Source of the DNA: Paenibacillus_AP thailandensis
Lineage (GTDB): Bacteria; Bacillota; Bacilli; Paenibacillales; Paenibacillaceae
DNA: 64,000 nucleotides
NCBI RefSeq assembly: GCF_042685365.1
Contig: NZ_JBHUMY010000016.1
Coordinates: forward strand, 124,001 to 188,000
Direction: 5' to 3'
In this document: in pieces, positions 26,057 through 34,638 of the stretch
Position numbering within the stretch: the first letter of the stretch is position 1
How the letters are laid out: the number at the start of each line of letters is the position of its first letter
Position numbers and translations under genes: made by a program
Notes under the pieces: generated by a model
Databases searched by the model: none
Told to the model about the DNA's origin: nothing
Seen by the model: only the letters and a program-made list of their open reading frames with translations

Positions 26057-26115
26057 AAACGTTCCTTCCTCTCTTGGTGCCTGCGAGCGGCAGTTTCCTC
26101 TATCGTGCTACTTCC

Positions 26116-26144
26116 ATTATATTTCGATCGGCAAAATATGCAAA
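26116..26144 (-). promoter_or_regulatory. sigma-A-type promoter for comEB
   Basis: Minus-strand TTTGCA, 17-nt spacer, TATAAT, located between comEA and comEB, 60 bp before the comEB start. Confidence 0.6.
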
Positions 26145-26250
26145 GCCCGTCGGACAATAGGCAAACGGCACTTCCCGCAAAAAAGCGTTACCGTCCGGCG
26201 CAGCTGTCTCAGACAGGGAACTGGATAGCCCCAGCGGAACCCCCTTCTTA

Positions 26251-26781
26251 TTAAGGAAGGGCCGTGACGCTGTCTTTGATACCGGCAAGCAGCTTCTCGC
26301 CGATTCCTTTTACGCGGAGCAAATCGTCCACGGAACGGAACGGGCCGTTCGCTTCCCGGTCGGCTACGATGGCCGCCGCCTTGGATGGCCCGATTCCTTT
26401 TAACGCGTCGAGCTGCTCGGCCGTTGCGGTGTTGACGTCCAGCTTGCCGTCCGGCGTTGCGCCGCCGGACACCTTCCCCGCCGCAACATCGCCCGCGGCT
26501 TCCGCGCCGGCAGGACCGGTTGCCTCGCCGCCCGGCGTACCGCTGCCTTGCTCCGCCGCCGCTCCGCTCGTCTCCGTCGCGGCTCCCTGACCGGCCGCCT
26601 GCTGCGCAGCCTCGGCTCCGGTCTCTTCAAGCGCGGCCACCGAGGCTGCGGCCGCTTCGCTTACGTCGATCCAGCCGGGAGGCTCTTTCTCCGGCTGATG
26701 AAGCGCCAACACAAAAAAGAGTACGGCCGCAGCGCCGCAAGCGGCTAAAACGAAAGTTTGAAAGCTTGAATATCTTCGCAT
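26251..26781 (-). CDS. comEA: ComEA, competence DNA receptor
   Basis: 176-residue membrane-anchored DNA-binding protein. An N-terminal membrane segment (about 8-26, FVLAACGAAAVLFFVLAL), an Ala/Gly/Glu-rich linker, and a C-terminal pair of helix-hairpin-helix motifs (DVNTATAEQLDALKGIGPSK; FRSVDDLLRVKGIGEKLLAG) that bind double-stranded DNA at the cell surface and hand it to ComEC. The ATG at 26781 follows AAGAGGAGAAAAAG; upstream in-frame ATGs have no ribosome binding site and overlap comER. Divergent from comER, as in B. subtilis. Confidence 0.95.
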   Translation of the reverse strand: MRRYSSFQTFVLAACGAAAVLFFVLALHQPEKEPPGWIDVSEAAAASVAALEETGAEAAQQAAGQGAATETSGAAAEQGSGTPGGEATGPAGAEAAGDVAAGKVSGGATPDGKLDVNTATAEQLDALKGIGPSKAAAIVADREANGPFRSVDDLLRVKGIGEKLLAGIKDSVTALP

Positions 26782-26934
26782 CTTTTTCTCCTCTTTTTTA
26801 TAAATAATTGACATCCTCGAAGCGAACCGCGCATACCGTATAAGAGGTATAGTTTGTCGAAAACCTACATGCGTTAAAAGCATTCGCTTGCACAAGCTCG
26901 ATATCGCATGCAATGACGGATTGGAGGTCCAGCG

Positions 26935-27759
26935 ATGAATGTCGGTTTTATCGGGACGGGTACAATGGGAACCTTGCTCATCGAGGCGCTGATTACTTCC
27001 GGAGCGCTTGATCCCAAGCAAATTTCCGTCAGCAACCGCACCTTGGCCAAAGCCGAGGCTTTAGCTGCCCGTTATCCGGGTCTCCGGGCCGTTCATTCGA
27101 ACGCGGAAGCGGCAGCGGATTGCGAGTTGCTGTTTCTTTGCGTCAAGCCGTTGGAATTTCATAAAGTCGTCGGCGACATCGCTTCCGTCGTATGTCCCGG
27201 CCAGCTTGTCGTCTCCATTACGAGCCCGGTTATGATCTCGCTGCTGGAGCAGCGGCTCCCCTGCAAAATCGCCAAAATGATCCCGAGCATCACAAACAGC
27301 GTATGGAGCGGCGCCACTTTATGCATCTACGGAAGCCGCGTTGCCGAAGAAGACAAGGATAAGCTCGAGTCTTTGCTGAAACATATTAGCCAGCCGCTGC
27401 GCATCGAAGAAAGCTTCACCCGCATCGTATCGGATATTTCCAGCTGCGGTCCCGCGTTTTTTGCTTTTTTGCTGGAGCAGTTCGTTAAAGCGGCAGTGGA
27501 AGAGACCGGCATCGAGCGCGGCGAAGCGGTTCGCGTCGCCAGCGAAATGCTGCTTGGCACCGGATTGCTGCTGACGGAAGGCGGCCTGACGCCCGAGCAA
27601 ATCCAGAAGAGGGTAGCCGTTCCGGGCGGCATTACCGCCCAAGCCCTTGAGCTTCTTCGGCAGGATACGGCCGGCGTGTTCGGACGGCTCATCCGGACGA
27701 CCCATGACAAATACAACGAAGACGTGGAAAAAATCGGCGAAATGTTCGGAGAACCGTAA
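26935..27759 (+). CDS. comER: ComER, pyrroline-5-carboxylate reductase-like protein
   Basis: 274-residue ProC-family protein. N-terminal Rossmann motif MNVGFIGTGTMGTLLIEALI binds NAD(P)H; the C-terminal ProC dimerisation helices include SSCGPAFFAFLLEQFV and AVPGGITAQALE. In B. subtilis comER lies divergent from comEA and influences sporulation; a role in proline synthesis is not established. Start ATG with GGAGGTCCAGCG. Shares a bidirectional terminator with leuS. Confidence 0.93.
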   Translation: MNVGFIGTGTMGTLLIEALITSGALDPKQISVSNRTLAKAEALAARYPGLRAVHSNAEAAADCELLFLCVKPLEFHKVVGDIASVVCPGQLVVSITSPVMISLLEQRLPCKIAKMIPSITNSVWSGATLCIYGSRVAEEDKDKLESLLKHISQPLRIEESFTRIVSDISSCGPAFFAFLLEQFVKAAVEETGIERGEAVRVASEMLLGTGLLLTEGGLTPEQIQKRVAVPGGITAQALELLRQDTAGVFGRLIRTTHDKYNEDVEKIGEMFGEP

Positions 27760-27799
27760 AAAAGAGGTGAACGGCTTTATGGCCGCTCACCTCTTCTAT
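27760..27799. terminator. bidirectional terminator comER / leuS
   Basis: Stem AGAGGTGA..CGGC / GGCC..TCACCTCT between the converging comER and leuS; an A tract precedes it and TCTATGTT follows it. Confidence 0.75.
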
Positions 27800-27810
27800 G
27801 TTGTGCCCCG

Positions 27811-30246
27811 TTAATTCGCTACGATGTTGACGAGCTTGCCTTTAACCGCGATCACTTTGCGGATCGTTTTGCCTTCCAGCAGCGGTTTAACCTTATCGAG
27901 CTCTTTCGCGAGCCGCTCCATCTCGCTTTGTTCGGTATCCGCCGGAATCGACACGCGATCGACGATTTTGCCGTTCACCTGCACGACGATTTCGACCTCC
28001 TGATCGACCGTCCAAGCCTCGTCGTAAGCCGGGAACTCCGTATAGGTGATCGTGCCGGAGTTGCCCAGCTTCTCCCACAGCTCTTCCGCGATATGCGGCG
28101 CGATCGGAGACAGCATCTGAACGAAGTTTTCCATCGCCCGGCGCGGCAGCACGTCGGTCTTGTAGGCTTCGTTGACGAATATCATCAGCTGGCTGATCGC
28201 CGTGTTGAAACGGAGATTCTCGTAATCTTCCGTCACCTTTTTAATCGTGCGGTGCCATACCCGTTTGAAAGCATCGGTCGTTTCGCCGTCCGTAATTTTG
28301 CTGCTGAGGCTGCCGTCTTCCGATACGAACAGGCGCCAGACGCGGCTCAGGAAGCGGAATGCCCCGTCCACTCCGTTGGTGCTCCACGGCTTCGTCGCCT
28401 CAAGCGGTCCCATAAACATCTCGTACAAGCGCAGCGTATCCGCGCCGTATTCGTTTACGATATCGTCCGGGTTAATGACGTTGCCGCGCGATTTGGACAT
28501 TTTCTCGTTATTGGTGCCGAGAATCATGCCCTGGTTGACAAGCTTGTGGAACGGTTCTTTCGTTTCCACGATGCCAAGATCGTATAGCACTTTATGCCAG
28601 AAGCGCGCATACAGCAGGTGCAGCACGGCGTGCTCGGCGCCGCCGATATACAGGTCGACCGGCAGCCATTCCCGCTGCTTCTCCTTCGAGCACAATTCCT
28701 TGTCGTTCTTCGGATCGATGAAGCGCAGATAATACCAGCAGCTTCCCGCCCATTGCGGCATCGTATTCGTCTCCCGGCGGGCTTTCATGCCCGTCTCCGG
28801 ATCGACGGTGTTCACCCATTCGGTCACGTTCGCCAGCGGCGATTCGCCTGTGCCCGAAGGCTTGATCGCATCAACGTCCGGCAGAAGCAGCGGAAGCTCC
28901 TCCTCCGGTACCGTCTTCATCGTGCCGTCTTCCAGATGGATAACCGGAATCGGCTCGCCCCAATAGCGCTGCCGGCTGAACAGCCAGTCGCGCAGACGGT
29001 ACGTCACTTTGCCTTGTCCCGTGCCTTCCGCTTCGAGATGCTCGATCATAACCTTGATGGCGTCCTCCATATTGAGACCGTTCAGGAAGCCGGAATTGAC
29101 GTGAGGACCGTCGCCCGTATACGCTTCTTTCTCCACGTCTCCGCCTTGCACGACTTCGACGATCGGCAAGCCGTATTGCTTCGCAAACTCCCAGTCGCGG
29201 GTGTCATGTCCCGGAACGGCCATGATGGCGCCCGTTCCGTAGCCGGCCAGCACGTAATCGGCGATCCAGATCGGAAGCTTCTCGCCGTTCGCCGGGTTGA
29301 TCGCGTAAGCGCCCGTAAATACGCCCGTTTTTTCCTTCGCGAGATCGGTGCGCTCCAGATCGCTTTTGCGCGCGGCCGCTTCCTTGTAAGCCGCTACCGC
29401 CTCTTTTTGGGCTTCGGCCGTAATTTGGGCGACAAGCTCGTGTTCCGGCGCAAGGACGCAATAAGTCGCGCCGAACAGCGTGTCCGGGCGGGTCGTAAAC
29501 ACGACCAGAGAGCCCTCGTGGCCGTCGATGCGGAACGTCACTTCGGCGCCTTTCGATTTGCCGATCCAGTTCCGCTGCATGTCTTTAATGCTTTCGGACC
29601 AGTCCAGCTCCTCCAAATCGTCAAGGAGACGATCGGCGTATTCCGTAATTTTGAGCATCCATTGGCGCATCGGCTTGCGGACGACGGGATGGCCGCCGCG
29701 CTCGCTTTTGCCGTCGATCACTTCCTCGTTCGACAACACGGTGCCGAGAGCCTCGCACCAGTTGACCGGCACTTCCGCTACGTAAGCAAGGCCTTTCTTA
29801 TACAACTGGATGAAAATCCATTGCGTCCACTTATAGTAGTCCGGATCCGTCGTGCTGAACTCGCGGTCCCAATCGTACGAGAAGCCAAGCGACTTGATCT
29901 GGCGGCGGAAATTGTTGATGTTCTTGACTGTTATGTCGCGCGGATGCTGGCCGGTGTCCAGCGCGTGCTGCTCGGCCGGCAAGCCGAACGCGTCCCAGCC
30001 CATCGGGTGAAGCACGTTGTAGCCTTTCATTCTTTTATAGCGCGATACGATATCCGTGGCGGTATAGCCTTCCGGATGGCCGACGTGAAGGCCTGCCCCG
30101 GAAGGATAAGGGAACATGTCAAGGGCGTAAAACTTCGGTTTGCCCGGATCCTCCGTTGTTTTGAACGTTTTGTTCTCTTCCCAGTATTTCTGCCACTTCG
30201 GCTCTATGGCTTGCGGATTGTAGCCATGCTGCTGCTCTTGCGACAT
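27811..30246 (-). CDS. leuS: leucyl-tRNA synthetase
   Basis: Class I aminoacyl-tRNA synthetase, 811 residues, charging tRNA-Leu. HIGH motif is HVGH in PYPSGAGLHVGHPEGYT; the KMSKS motif is exact in NNEKMSKSRGNV; the CP1 editing domain (T-rich TTRPDTLFGATYCVLAPEHE) lies between them. The start ATG at 30246 follows GGGAGCAGTTAAAC. Expression is controlled by a T-box leader with a leucine CUC specifier and intrinsic terminator immediately upstream (30320-30647). Confidence 0.98.
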   Translation of the reverse strand: MSQEQQHGYNPQAIEPKWQKYWEENKTFKTTEDPGKPKFYALDMFPYPSGAGLHVGHPEGYTATDIVSRYKRMKGYNVLHPMGWDAFGLPAEQHALDTGQHPRDITVKNINNFRRQIKSLGFSYDWDREFSTTDPDYYKWTQWIFIQLYKKGLAYVAEVPVNWCEALGTVLSNEEVIDGKSERGGHPVVRKPMRQWMLKITEYADRLLDDLEELDWSESIKDMQRNWIGKSKGAEVTFRIDGHEGSLVVFTTRPDTLFGATYCVLAPEHELVAQITAEAQKEAVAAYKEAAARKSDLERTDLAKEKTGVFTGAYAINPANGEKLPIWIADYVLAGYGTGAIMAVPGHDTRDWEFAKQYGLPIVEVVQGGDVEKEAYTGDGPHVNSGFLNGLNMEDAIKVMIEHLEAEGTGQGKVTYRLRDWLFSRQRYWGEPIPVIHLEDGTMKTVPEEELPLLLPDVDAIKPSGTGESPLANVTEWVNTVDPETGMKARRETNTMPQWAGSCWYYLRFIDPKNDKELCSKEKQREWLPVDLYIGGAEHAVLHLLYARFWHKVLYDLGIVETKEPFHKLVNQGMILGTNNEKMSKSRGNVINPDDIVNEYGADTLRLYEMFMGPLEATKPWSTNGVDGAFRFLSRVWRLFVSEDGSLSSKITDGETTDAFKRVWHRTIKKVTEDYENLRFNTAISQLMIFVNEAYKTDVLPRRAMENFVQMLSPIAPHIAEELWEKLGNSGTITYTEFPAYDEAWTVDQEVEIVVQVNGKIVDRVSIPADTEQSEMERLAKELDKVKPLLEGKTIRKVIAVKGKLVNIVAN

Positions 30247-30319
30247 GTTTAACTGCTCCCTTCCTTCTTTCCAAATATCCATTTGAAGCGAACCGCTGGC
30301 GGCAAGCCGGCCCCGTTCG

Positions 30320-30647
30320 CATAAAAAAACTCCCGCCCTTAGCGTAAAATCGCTAGGGACGAGAGATTATTCTCACGCGGTACCACCCTAGTTAGCTTCG
30401 GGCATGCTTTGCCTTCGGCTCACTTGTCGCCCGTAACGCAGGCTATGCGGTGCGGTTCGCCGGAATCCGGGTAGCGCACGGCTCCAAGGTGAGTTCACAT
30501 TGCTGCAGGTCCGGCTTGCACCTTCCGCCGGCTCTCTTGACCTTGCAGTCGCTGTTACTAATCCTTCTCAACGCGGTTTATATTTCTCGCAAGAAACGGC
30601 TCGTCCTTGGATTGAACATCGAAGTCGTTTCTGCTTTAAGTAAATTA
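30320..30647 (-). promoter_or_regulatory. T-box riboswitch leader of leuS
   Basis: Transcribed leader that reads uncharged tRNA-Leu. The T-box core AACTAGGGTGGTACCGCG is at 30376-30393. The terminator is CTCTCGTCCCTAGCG / CGCTAAGGGCGGGAG followed by TTTTTTT (30323-30365). The AG-rich AGAGAGCCGG motif and a specifier-loop sequence GTGAACTCACC place the codon CUC at 30491-30493. With low charging, the T-box pairs with the tRNA acceptor end and the antiterminator forms, allowing leuS transcription. Confidence 0.96.
30578..30636 (+). repeat. dispersed palindromic repeat, copy B
   Basis: Plus-strand TTATATTTCTCGCAAGAAAC, GGCTCGTCCTTGG, then GAAGTCGTTTCTGCTT. It overlaps, in antisense, the first 70 nt of the leuS leader transcript. 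Confidence 0.65.
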
Positions 30648-30653
30648 CTTTCG

Positions 30654-30682
30654 ATTATAAAGAGGCGCACCTTCGATGTCAA
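30654..30682 (-). promoter_or_regulatory. sigma-A promoter of leuS
   Basis: Perfect consensus on the minus strand: TTGACA, 17-nt spacer, TATAAT. Start expected near 30647. Confidence 0.92.
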
Positions 30683-30810
30683 GCGCTGTCCGCGCACATG
30701 CCGTCGAACGCCGGAACGCTTGCCGGACAACGTTTTGGCCGCCTTGCGGAAGGCAGAGACGCGCAAGCGTTTGTTGCGCCCGAACGGCAAATCCGCCGGC
30801 GACGAAAAGC

Positions 30811-30840
30811 TTGGCTCTCCTCCCCGGAATGGCCTATAAT
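30811..30840 (+). promoter_or_regulatory. sigma-A-type promoter of lipoate ligase
   Basis: TTGGCT, 18-nt spacer, TATAAT, 68 bp before the start codon. The stretch 30683-30907 holds no gene. Confidence 0.6.
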
Positions 30841-30907
30841 AGAAACGTTAAGCTAGCAGACGGCGGAAACCCGGTTTCCGGCCATCAGAAGGAGGGCTTT
30901 ATAACCC

Positions 30908-31903
30908 ATGCTGTATTTTATCGACAATCAAGGCATTACGGACGCCTCGCTCAACCTTGCGCTGGAGGAGTACGCGCTGCGCCATTTTCCGGCCGAGCAT
31001 GATTATTTGCTTTTTTATATAAACGCCCCTTCCATTATAATAGGCAAAAATCAGAACACCGCGGAGGAAATCAACGCCGAGTTCGTGGAGAATAACGGCA
31101 TTCGCGTCGTTCGCAGGCTCTCCGGCGGCGGAGCGGTCTATCATGACCTCGGCAATCTGAACTACAGCTTTATCACGAAAGACGACGGGGATTCGTTCCA
31201 TAACTTTAAAAAGTTTACGGAACCCGTCGTGCAGGCGCTCGGCAAGCTTGGCGTCCGGGCATCGATGACCGGCCGGAACGACATTGAAGTCGAGGGACGC
31301 AAAATATCCGGCAACGCCCAATTCGTTACGAGAGGCCGATTGTTTACGCACGGCACGCTGCTGTTCGATTCGGAAATGGATCGGGTTGCCGCCGCGCTGA
31401 AGGCGAATCCCGAGAAATACGTATCGAAAGCGACCAAATCGATCCGCAGCCGGGTGGCGAATATTCGCGAATTTCTGCAGGAGCCGATGACGATCGAGCA
31501 GTTCCGCGGGCATTTGCTTCAATCGATCTTCCAAACGGAAGGAAACGTGCCCGTCTACGACATCGGCGAGGAAGAATGGGCGAACGTCCGCAAGCTGGCG
31601 GACGAGCGATACCGCAATTGGGATTGGAACTACGGCCGTTCGCCGGCCTTCAACTTCCGCCAGACGAAACGGATCGAAGGCGCGGGAACGTTCGACGTCC
31701 GTCTGCAAGTGGAGAACGGCATCATCCGGGAAGCCGCCGTATACGGCGATTTCTTCGGACGCGGCGACAGCAAAGAATTTGCCGGGAAACTGATCGGCTT
31801 GCGCTACGACGCCGGCACCATGGAAGAACTGCTGGACCGGGTCGACTTAACGCATTATTTCGGTCCCGTCACGAAGTCGGACTGGCTGTCGCTGCTTCTA
31901 TAG
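30908..31903 (+). CDS. lplJ: lipoate--protein ligase
   Basis: 331-residue LplA/LplJ-type ligase that activates free lipoate with ATP and attaches it to lipoyl domains of 2-oxoacid dehydrogenases or GcvH. Motifs: NLALEEYALRHF, IIIGKNQNTAEEIN, RVVRRLSGGGAVYHDLGNLN (the RRxSGGGAVxHD signature), and the C-terminal accessory domain with SKEFAGKLIGL. The length equals that of B. subtilis LplJ. Start ATG with GGAGG 12 nt upstream. Monocistronic: own promoter and a terminator 25 bp after the stop. Confidence 0.94.
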   Translation: MLYFIDNQGITDASLNLALEEYALRHFPAEHDYLLFYINAPSIIIGKNQNTAEEINAEFVENNGIRVVRRLSGGGAVYHDLGNLNYSFITKDDGDSFHNFKKFTEPVVQALGKLGVRASMTGRNDIEVEGRKISGNAQFVTRGRLFTHGTLLFDSEMDRVAAALKANPEKYVSKATKSIRSRVANIREFLQEPMTIEQFRGHLLQSIFQTEGNVPVYDIGEEEWANVRKLADERYRNWDWNYGRSPAFNFRQTKRIEGAGTFDVRLQVENGIIREAAVYGDFFGRGDSKEFAGKLIGLRYDAGTMEELLDRVDLTHYFGPVTKSDWLSLLL

Positions 31904-31925
31904 CAACAATGTTTCTTGCGGGGTT

Positions 31926-31963
31926 GGGCGCCCGCCGTTACGGCGGCGCCCGGGTCTTTTTTT
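31926..31963 (+). terminator. terminator of lplJ
   Basis: Stem GGGCGCCCGCCG / CGGCGGCGCCC with loop TTA, followed by GGGTCTTTTTTTAT. Confidence 0.9.
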
Positions 31964-32253
31964 ATGCGGTCTTAAGCGCATATTGTTTCTGCGCCCCTCC
32001 AACCCGTTTTCCCGCCGTCCCCCTTCCCCCTTCTCCTTCCTTAGGGCACTTCCCGTACGTCACATTATCAAAAAAATGTCGCAACAGGAACAATCTCCTA
32101 GTATAATGGAACTCTACTTTCCCGCGATAGATTTGTGTTTAAGCAAAAAATGGACAAATTTCGTGCCGATCGGCACAACCTTTTTAATTGCCGTTTCGTC
32201 ATTATTTACGTTAGGCAAAAACGTTCAGGAATGACACAGGAGGAATTCGTCGC
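31964..32253. other. intergenic stretch before the FAD oxidoreductase
   Basis: No gene seen. It contains a TATAAT (32102-32107) without a good -35, and a perfect 14-bp palindrome GTGCCGATCGGCAC (32163-32176) followed by AACCTTTTT, which could be an operator or a weak attenuator in the leader of the downstream gene. Confidence 0.4.
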
Positions 32254-34182
32254 TTGAGAACTAAACTGCTGGCCGTTTGGTCCGTCATTATTCTGGCGGG
32301 CGCAGCGATGCTTACGGGTACATACGCCGCGATGTGGTATTGGAATCATGGAGCACGTTCGGACGTCGAGCTGGTGAGCGAACCGCTTCTTGCGGTCGAA
32401 TCGGCGCCAACGTTAAAAAGCGGTTACGACGTCATTGTCGCCGGAACCGATCCCGAAGGCGTCATCGCCGCGGTATCGGCCGCTCGCAACGGGCTTTCCG
32501 TTCTGCTCGTCGACGGAAAAGGCCGGGACCGGTTGGGCGGACTTATGACCGTCGGGGAGCTGAACACGCTCGACTTGAACTATTCCCCTTCGCAATCTTT
32601 TTTCCGTAAGCTATTGGGCCGCTACACTTATTTGAACAAAGGGCTTTTTCAAGAATGGTACGCCATGGTCGAAGGGTCTTCGTTTGATACCCGTACGGCC
32701 GCCAACGCGTTTTACCGGATGGTAAAGGCGGAGCCGAATATCGACCTGCTGATGAAAGCGCAGCGGATGGAACCGATCGTGGGCGGAGCGTCCGGCCGGA
32801 GCGTGACCGGCATGCGGATTGTCCGCGAGGACGGCGCGGCGGCCGAAATTGCCGCCAAAGCGGTTATCGACGCGACGCAGGACGGCGACATCGCCGCAGC
32901 GGCAGGCGCGCCGTACACGGTCGGACGGGAGGATATCGGCAGCAAGGACGAGCTGATGGTGGCTACGCTGGTCATCCGCATGAGCGGCGTGACGCCGGAA
33001 AGATGGTCGAAGCTGGCGCATTACGAGGACGCCGATTATGACGAAATGAGCATATGGGGTTATAACAAGGCGAAAGACTACGTAGCGAGCGACCCTTCGC
33101 GGATCAAAATGCGCGGCCTGAATATCGGCCGGCAAGCCGACGGCACGATCCTTATCAATTCGATGCAGCTGTTCGGCGTCGACCCGCTTGATCCGGAATC
33201 GGTCAAGGAAGGCATGAAGGCCGCCCAGGCGGAAGCGCCGCGCATCGCCGAATATTTGAAGCAAACGTTCGAACCGTTCGCGGAGCTGGAATATGCCGGC
33301 ACGGCGAGCGAATTGTATATCCGGGAATCGCGCCACATTATCGGAGAATACCGGCTGAAGCTGACGGATTTGCTCGAAAACCGCGATCATTGGGATTCTA
33401 TCGCCTACGGCTCTTATCCGATCGATATCCAAAGCACGAACAAAGGCGGCATGGGAACGATTCTAATGAAACCGGAGCAATACGGCGTGCCGTTCCGCAC
33501 CCTTGTGCCGAAGGAGATCGACGGCCTTCTCGTCGTCGGCCGCGCGGCCAGCTTCGATACGATTCCGCACGGCAGCGCCCGCGTCATTCCGCTTGGCATG
33601 GCGACGGCGGAAGCCGCAGGCGCCGCCGCCAAACTCGCGATCGAGGAAGGCGTCACGTTCCGGGAATTATCGAAATCGGAGCTTTCGATCCAAAAGCTTA
33701 AGCAGATGCTCAAGAACCAAGGAATGGATTTGAAGATGCAGCGTATCGGCAAGCAGCCGTACCAGGAGCACCCGGACTACAACGGGCTGGTCGCCGCGGC
33801 AAGCATGTACCTCGCCTCGGGCGGGTACGATAACGACAGCTGGAAACTGGACGAGCCATCCAACGCGGGACGATATTTAAACCAGCTTCGGCAAGTCAAG
33901 AAGCTTCATGCGGACGAGCTGCCGGGAGACCCCGCCTTGCCTGTCGCATCGATCGGCGAACCGGTCAAGGAGCCGCTGTCGCTTTCGCTGGCCACCTCGA
34001 TGATGGCCTCGTTATGCGGCCTGGATACCGATAAGGAAGAGGCCGTATCCGAACTGACGAGCCGCGGCTGGCTGACCGAGCAGACCATCGACTCCATCGG
34101 TGATCCCGAGCGGCTCACGAACGGCGAAGCGTATTTGCTGATCTACGATATGGCCGTATCCAAGCTTGGCATGACGTTCTGA
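32254..34182 (+). CDS. membrane-anchored FAD-dependent oxidoreductase
   Basis: 642-residue protein resembling the FAD_oxidored (PF12831) group. An N-terminal signal anchor (about 5-28) suggests that the enzyme faces outside. The dinucleotide-binding strand-turn-helix is YDVIVAGTDPEGVIAAVSAA (58-77), with GTDPEG in place of the usual GGGPAG, then LLVDGKGRDRLGGLMTVGEL. A second conserved cluster is VPKEIDGLLVVGRAAS and GSARVIPLGMATAEAAG, typical of the C-terminal FAD contact. The C-terminal 150 residues are not recognised. The start is TTG at 32254 (AGGAGG, 10 nt spacing). The substrate is unknown. Confidence 0.85.
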   Translation: MRTKLLAVWSVIILAGAAMLTGTYAAMWYWNHGARSDVELVSEPLLAVESAPTLKSGYDVIVAGTDPEGVIAAVSAARNGLSVLLVDGKGRDRLGGLMTVGELNTLDLNYSPSQSFFRKLLGRYTYLNKGLFQEWYAMVEGSSFDTRTAANAFYRMVKAEPNIDLLMKAQRMEPIVGGASGRSVTGMRIVREDGAAAEIAAKAVIDATQDGDIAAAAGAPYTVGREDIGSKDELMVATLVIRMSGVTPERWSKLAHYEDADYDEMSIWGYNKAKDYVASDPSRIKMRGLNIGRQADGTILINSMQLFGVDPLDPESVKEGMKAAQAEAPRIAEYLKQTFEPFAELEYAGTASELYIRESRHIIGEYRLKLTDLLENRDHWDSIAYGSYPIDIQSTNKGGMGTILMKPEQYGVPFRTLVPKEIDGLLVVGRAASFDTIPHGSARVIPLGMATAEAAGAAAKLAIEEGVTFRELSKSELSIQKLKQMLKNQGMDLKMQRIGKQPYQEHPDYNGLVAAASMYLASGGYDNDSWKLDEPSNAGRYLNQLRQVKKLHADELPGDPALPVASIGEPVKEPLSLSLATSMMASLCGLDTDKEEAVSELTSRGWLTEQTIDSIGDPERLTNGEAYLLIYDMAVSKLGMTF

Positions 34183-34189
34183 CCGGCAA

Positions 34190-34250
34190 CGAAAGGCCGG
34201 CCTCTGCAGATGGCAGCGTAACAACGCTTCCCCGCGGCGGCCGGCCTTAT
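34190..34250 (+). terminator. probable terminator of the FAD oxidoreductase gene
   Basis: Stem AAGGCCGGCC / GGCCGGCCTT with a long internal segment, followed by ATTTGCG. The U tract is poor. Confidence 0.45.
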
Positions 34251-34309
34251 TTGCGCTTATACGTGAGTTCCAAGCATGCCGTTGTTTTATGCTCGGAACC
34301 GTTTAGGGC

Positions 34310-34507
34310 TTACTCCTCGACAATATGCTTTACCCTGCCGACTTGCCCGTCCGTCAGCCTTACTTTAATGCCGTGAGGATGGGTCGCGGATTTGGTCAGA
34401 AGCTGGGCGACCGTTCCTCTCGTCAGCTTCCCCGTCCGTTGATCCTGCTTCAGGACGATATCGACAAGAAGCCCGGGCTTAATCCGGGATCGTTCCGTTC
34501 CGTTCAT
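34310..34507 (-). CDS. ywbE: YwbE family protein
   Basis: 65-residue protein matching the YwbE/DUF2196 pattern: RIKPGLLVDIVLKQDQRTGK, LTRGTVAQLLTKSATHPHGI, KVRLTDGQVGRVKHI. The repeated short strands suggest a small beta-barrel. No function is established for the family. Start ATG 34507; weakly placed AAAGGA before it. Divergent from the DEAD-box helicase gene. Confidence 0.88.
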   Translation of the reverse strand: MNGTERSRIKPGLLVDIVLKQDQRTGKLTRGTVAQLLTKSATHPHGIKVRLTDGQVGRVKHIVEE

Positions 34508-34638
34508 GGTCCTTTACATCCTTTATTTGATCATTATGTTATCCAACAGCATAACACAGCTTGCGGCAAGATGCACTTCGGCGGCGCAAATGTTATACTA
34601 GTCGCTATACGACGTAATGAAATGAGGAAATTTGGAAA

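Noticed and set aside
26251..26275. Hairpin CCCTTC / GAAGGG at the end of comEA considered as a terminator
   Set aside because: It overlaps the stop codon and has no U tract.
28594..30252. 552-codon open frame on the plus strand opposite leuS
   Set aside because: Arg/His-rich translation typical of antisense frames; leuS is unambiguous.
30450..31002. Plus-strand open frames over the leuS T-box and promoter
   Set aside because: The DNA is explained by the T-box, promoter and repeat; the frames lack ribosome binding sites.
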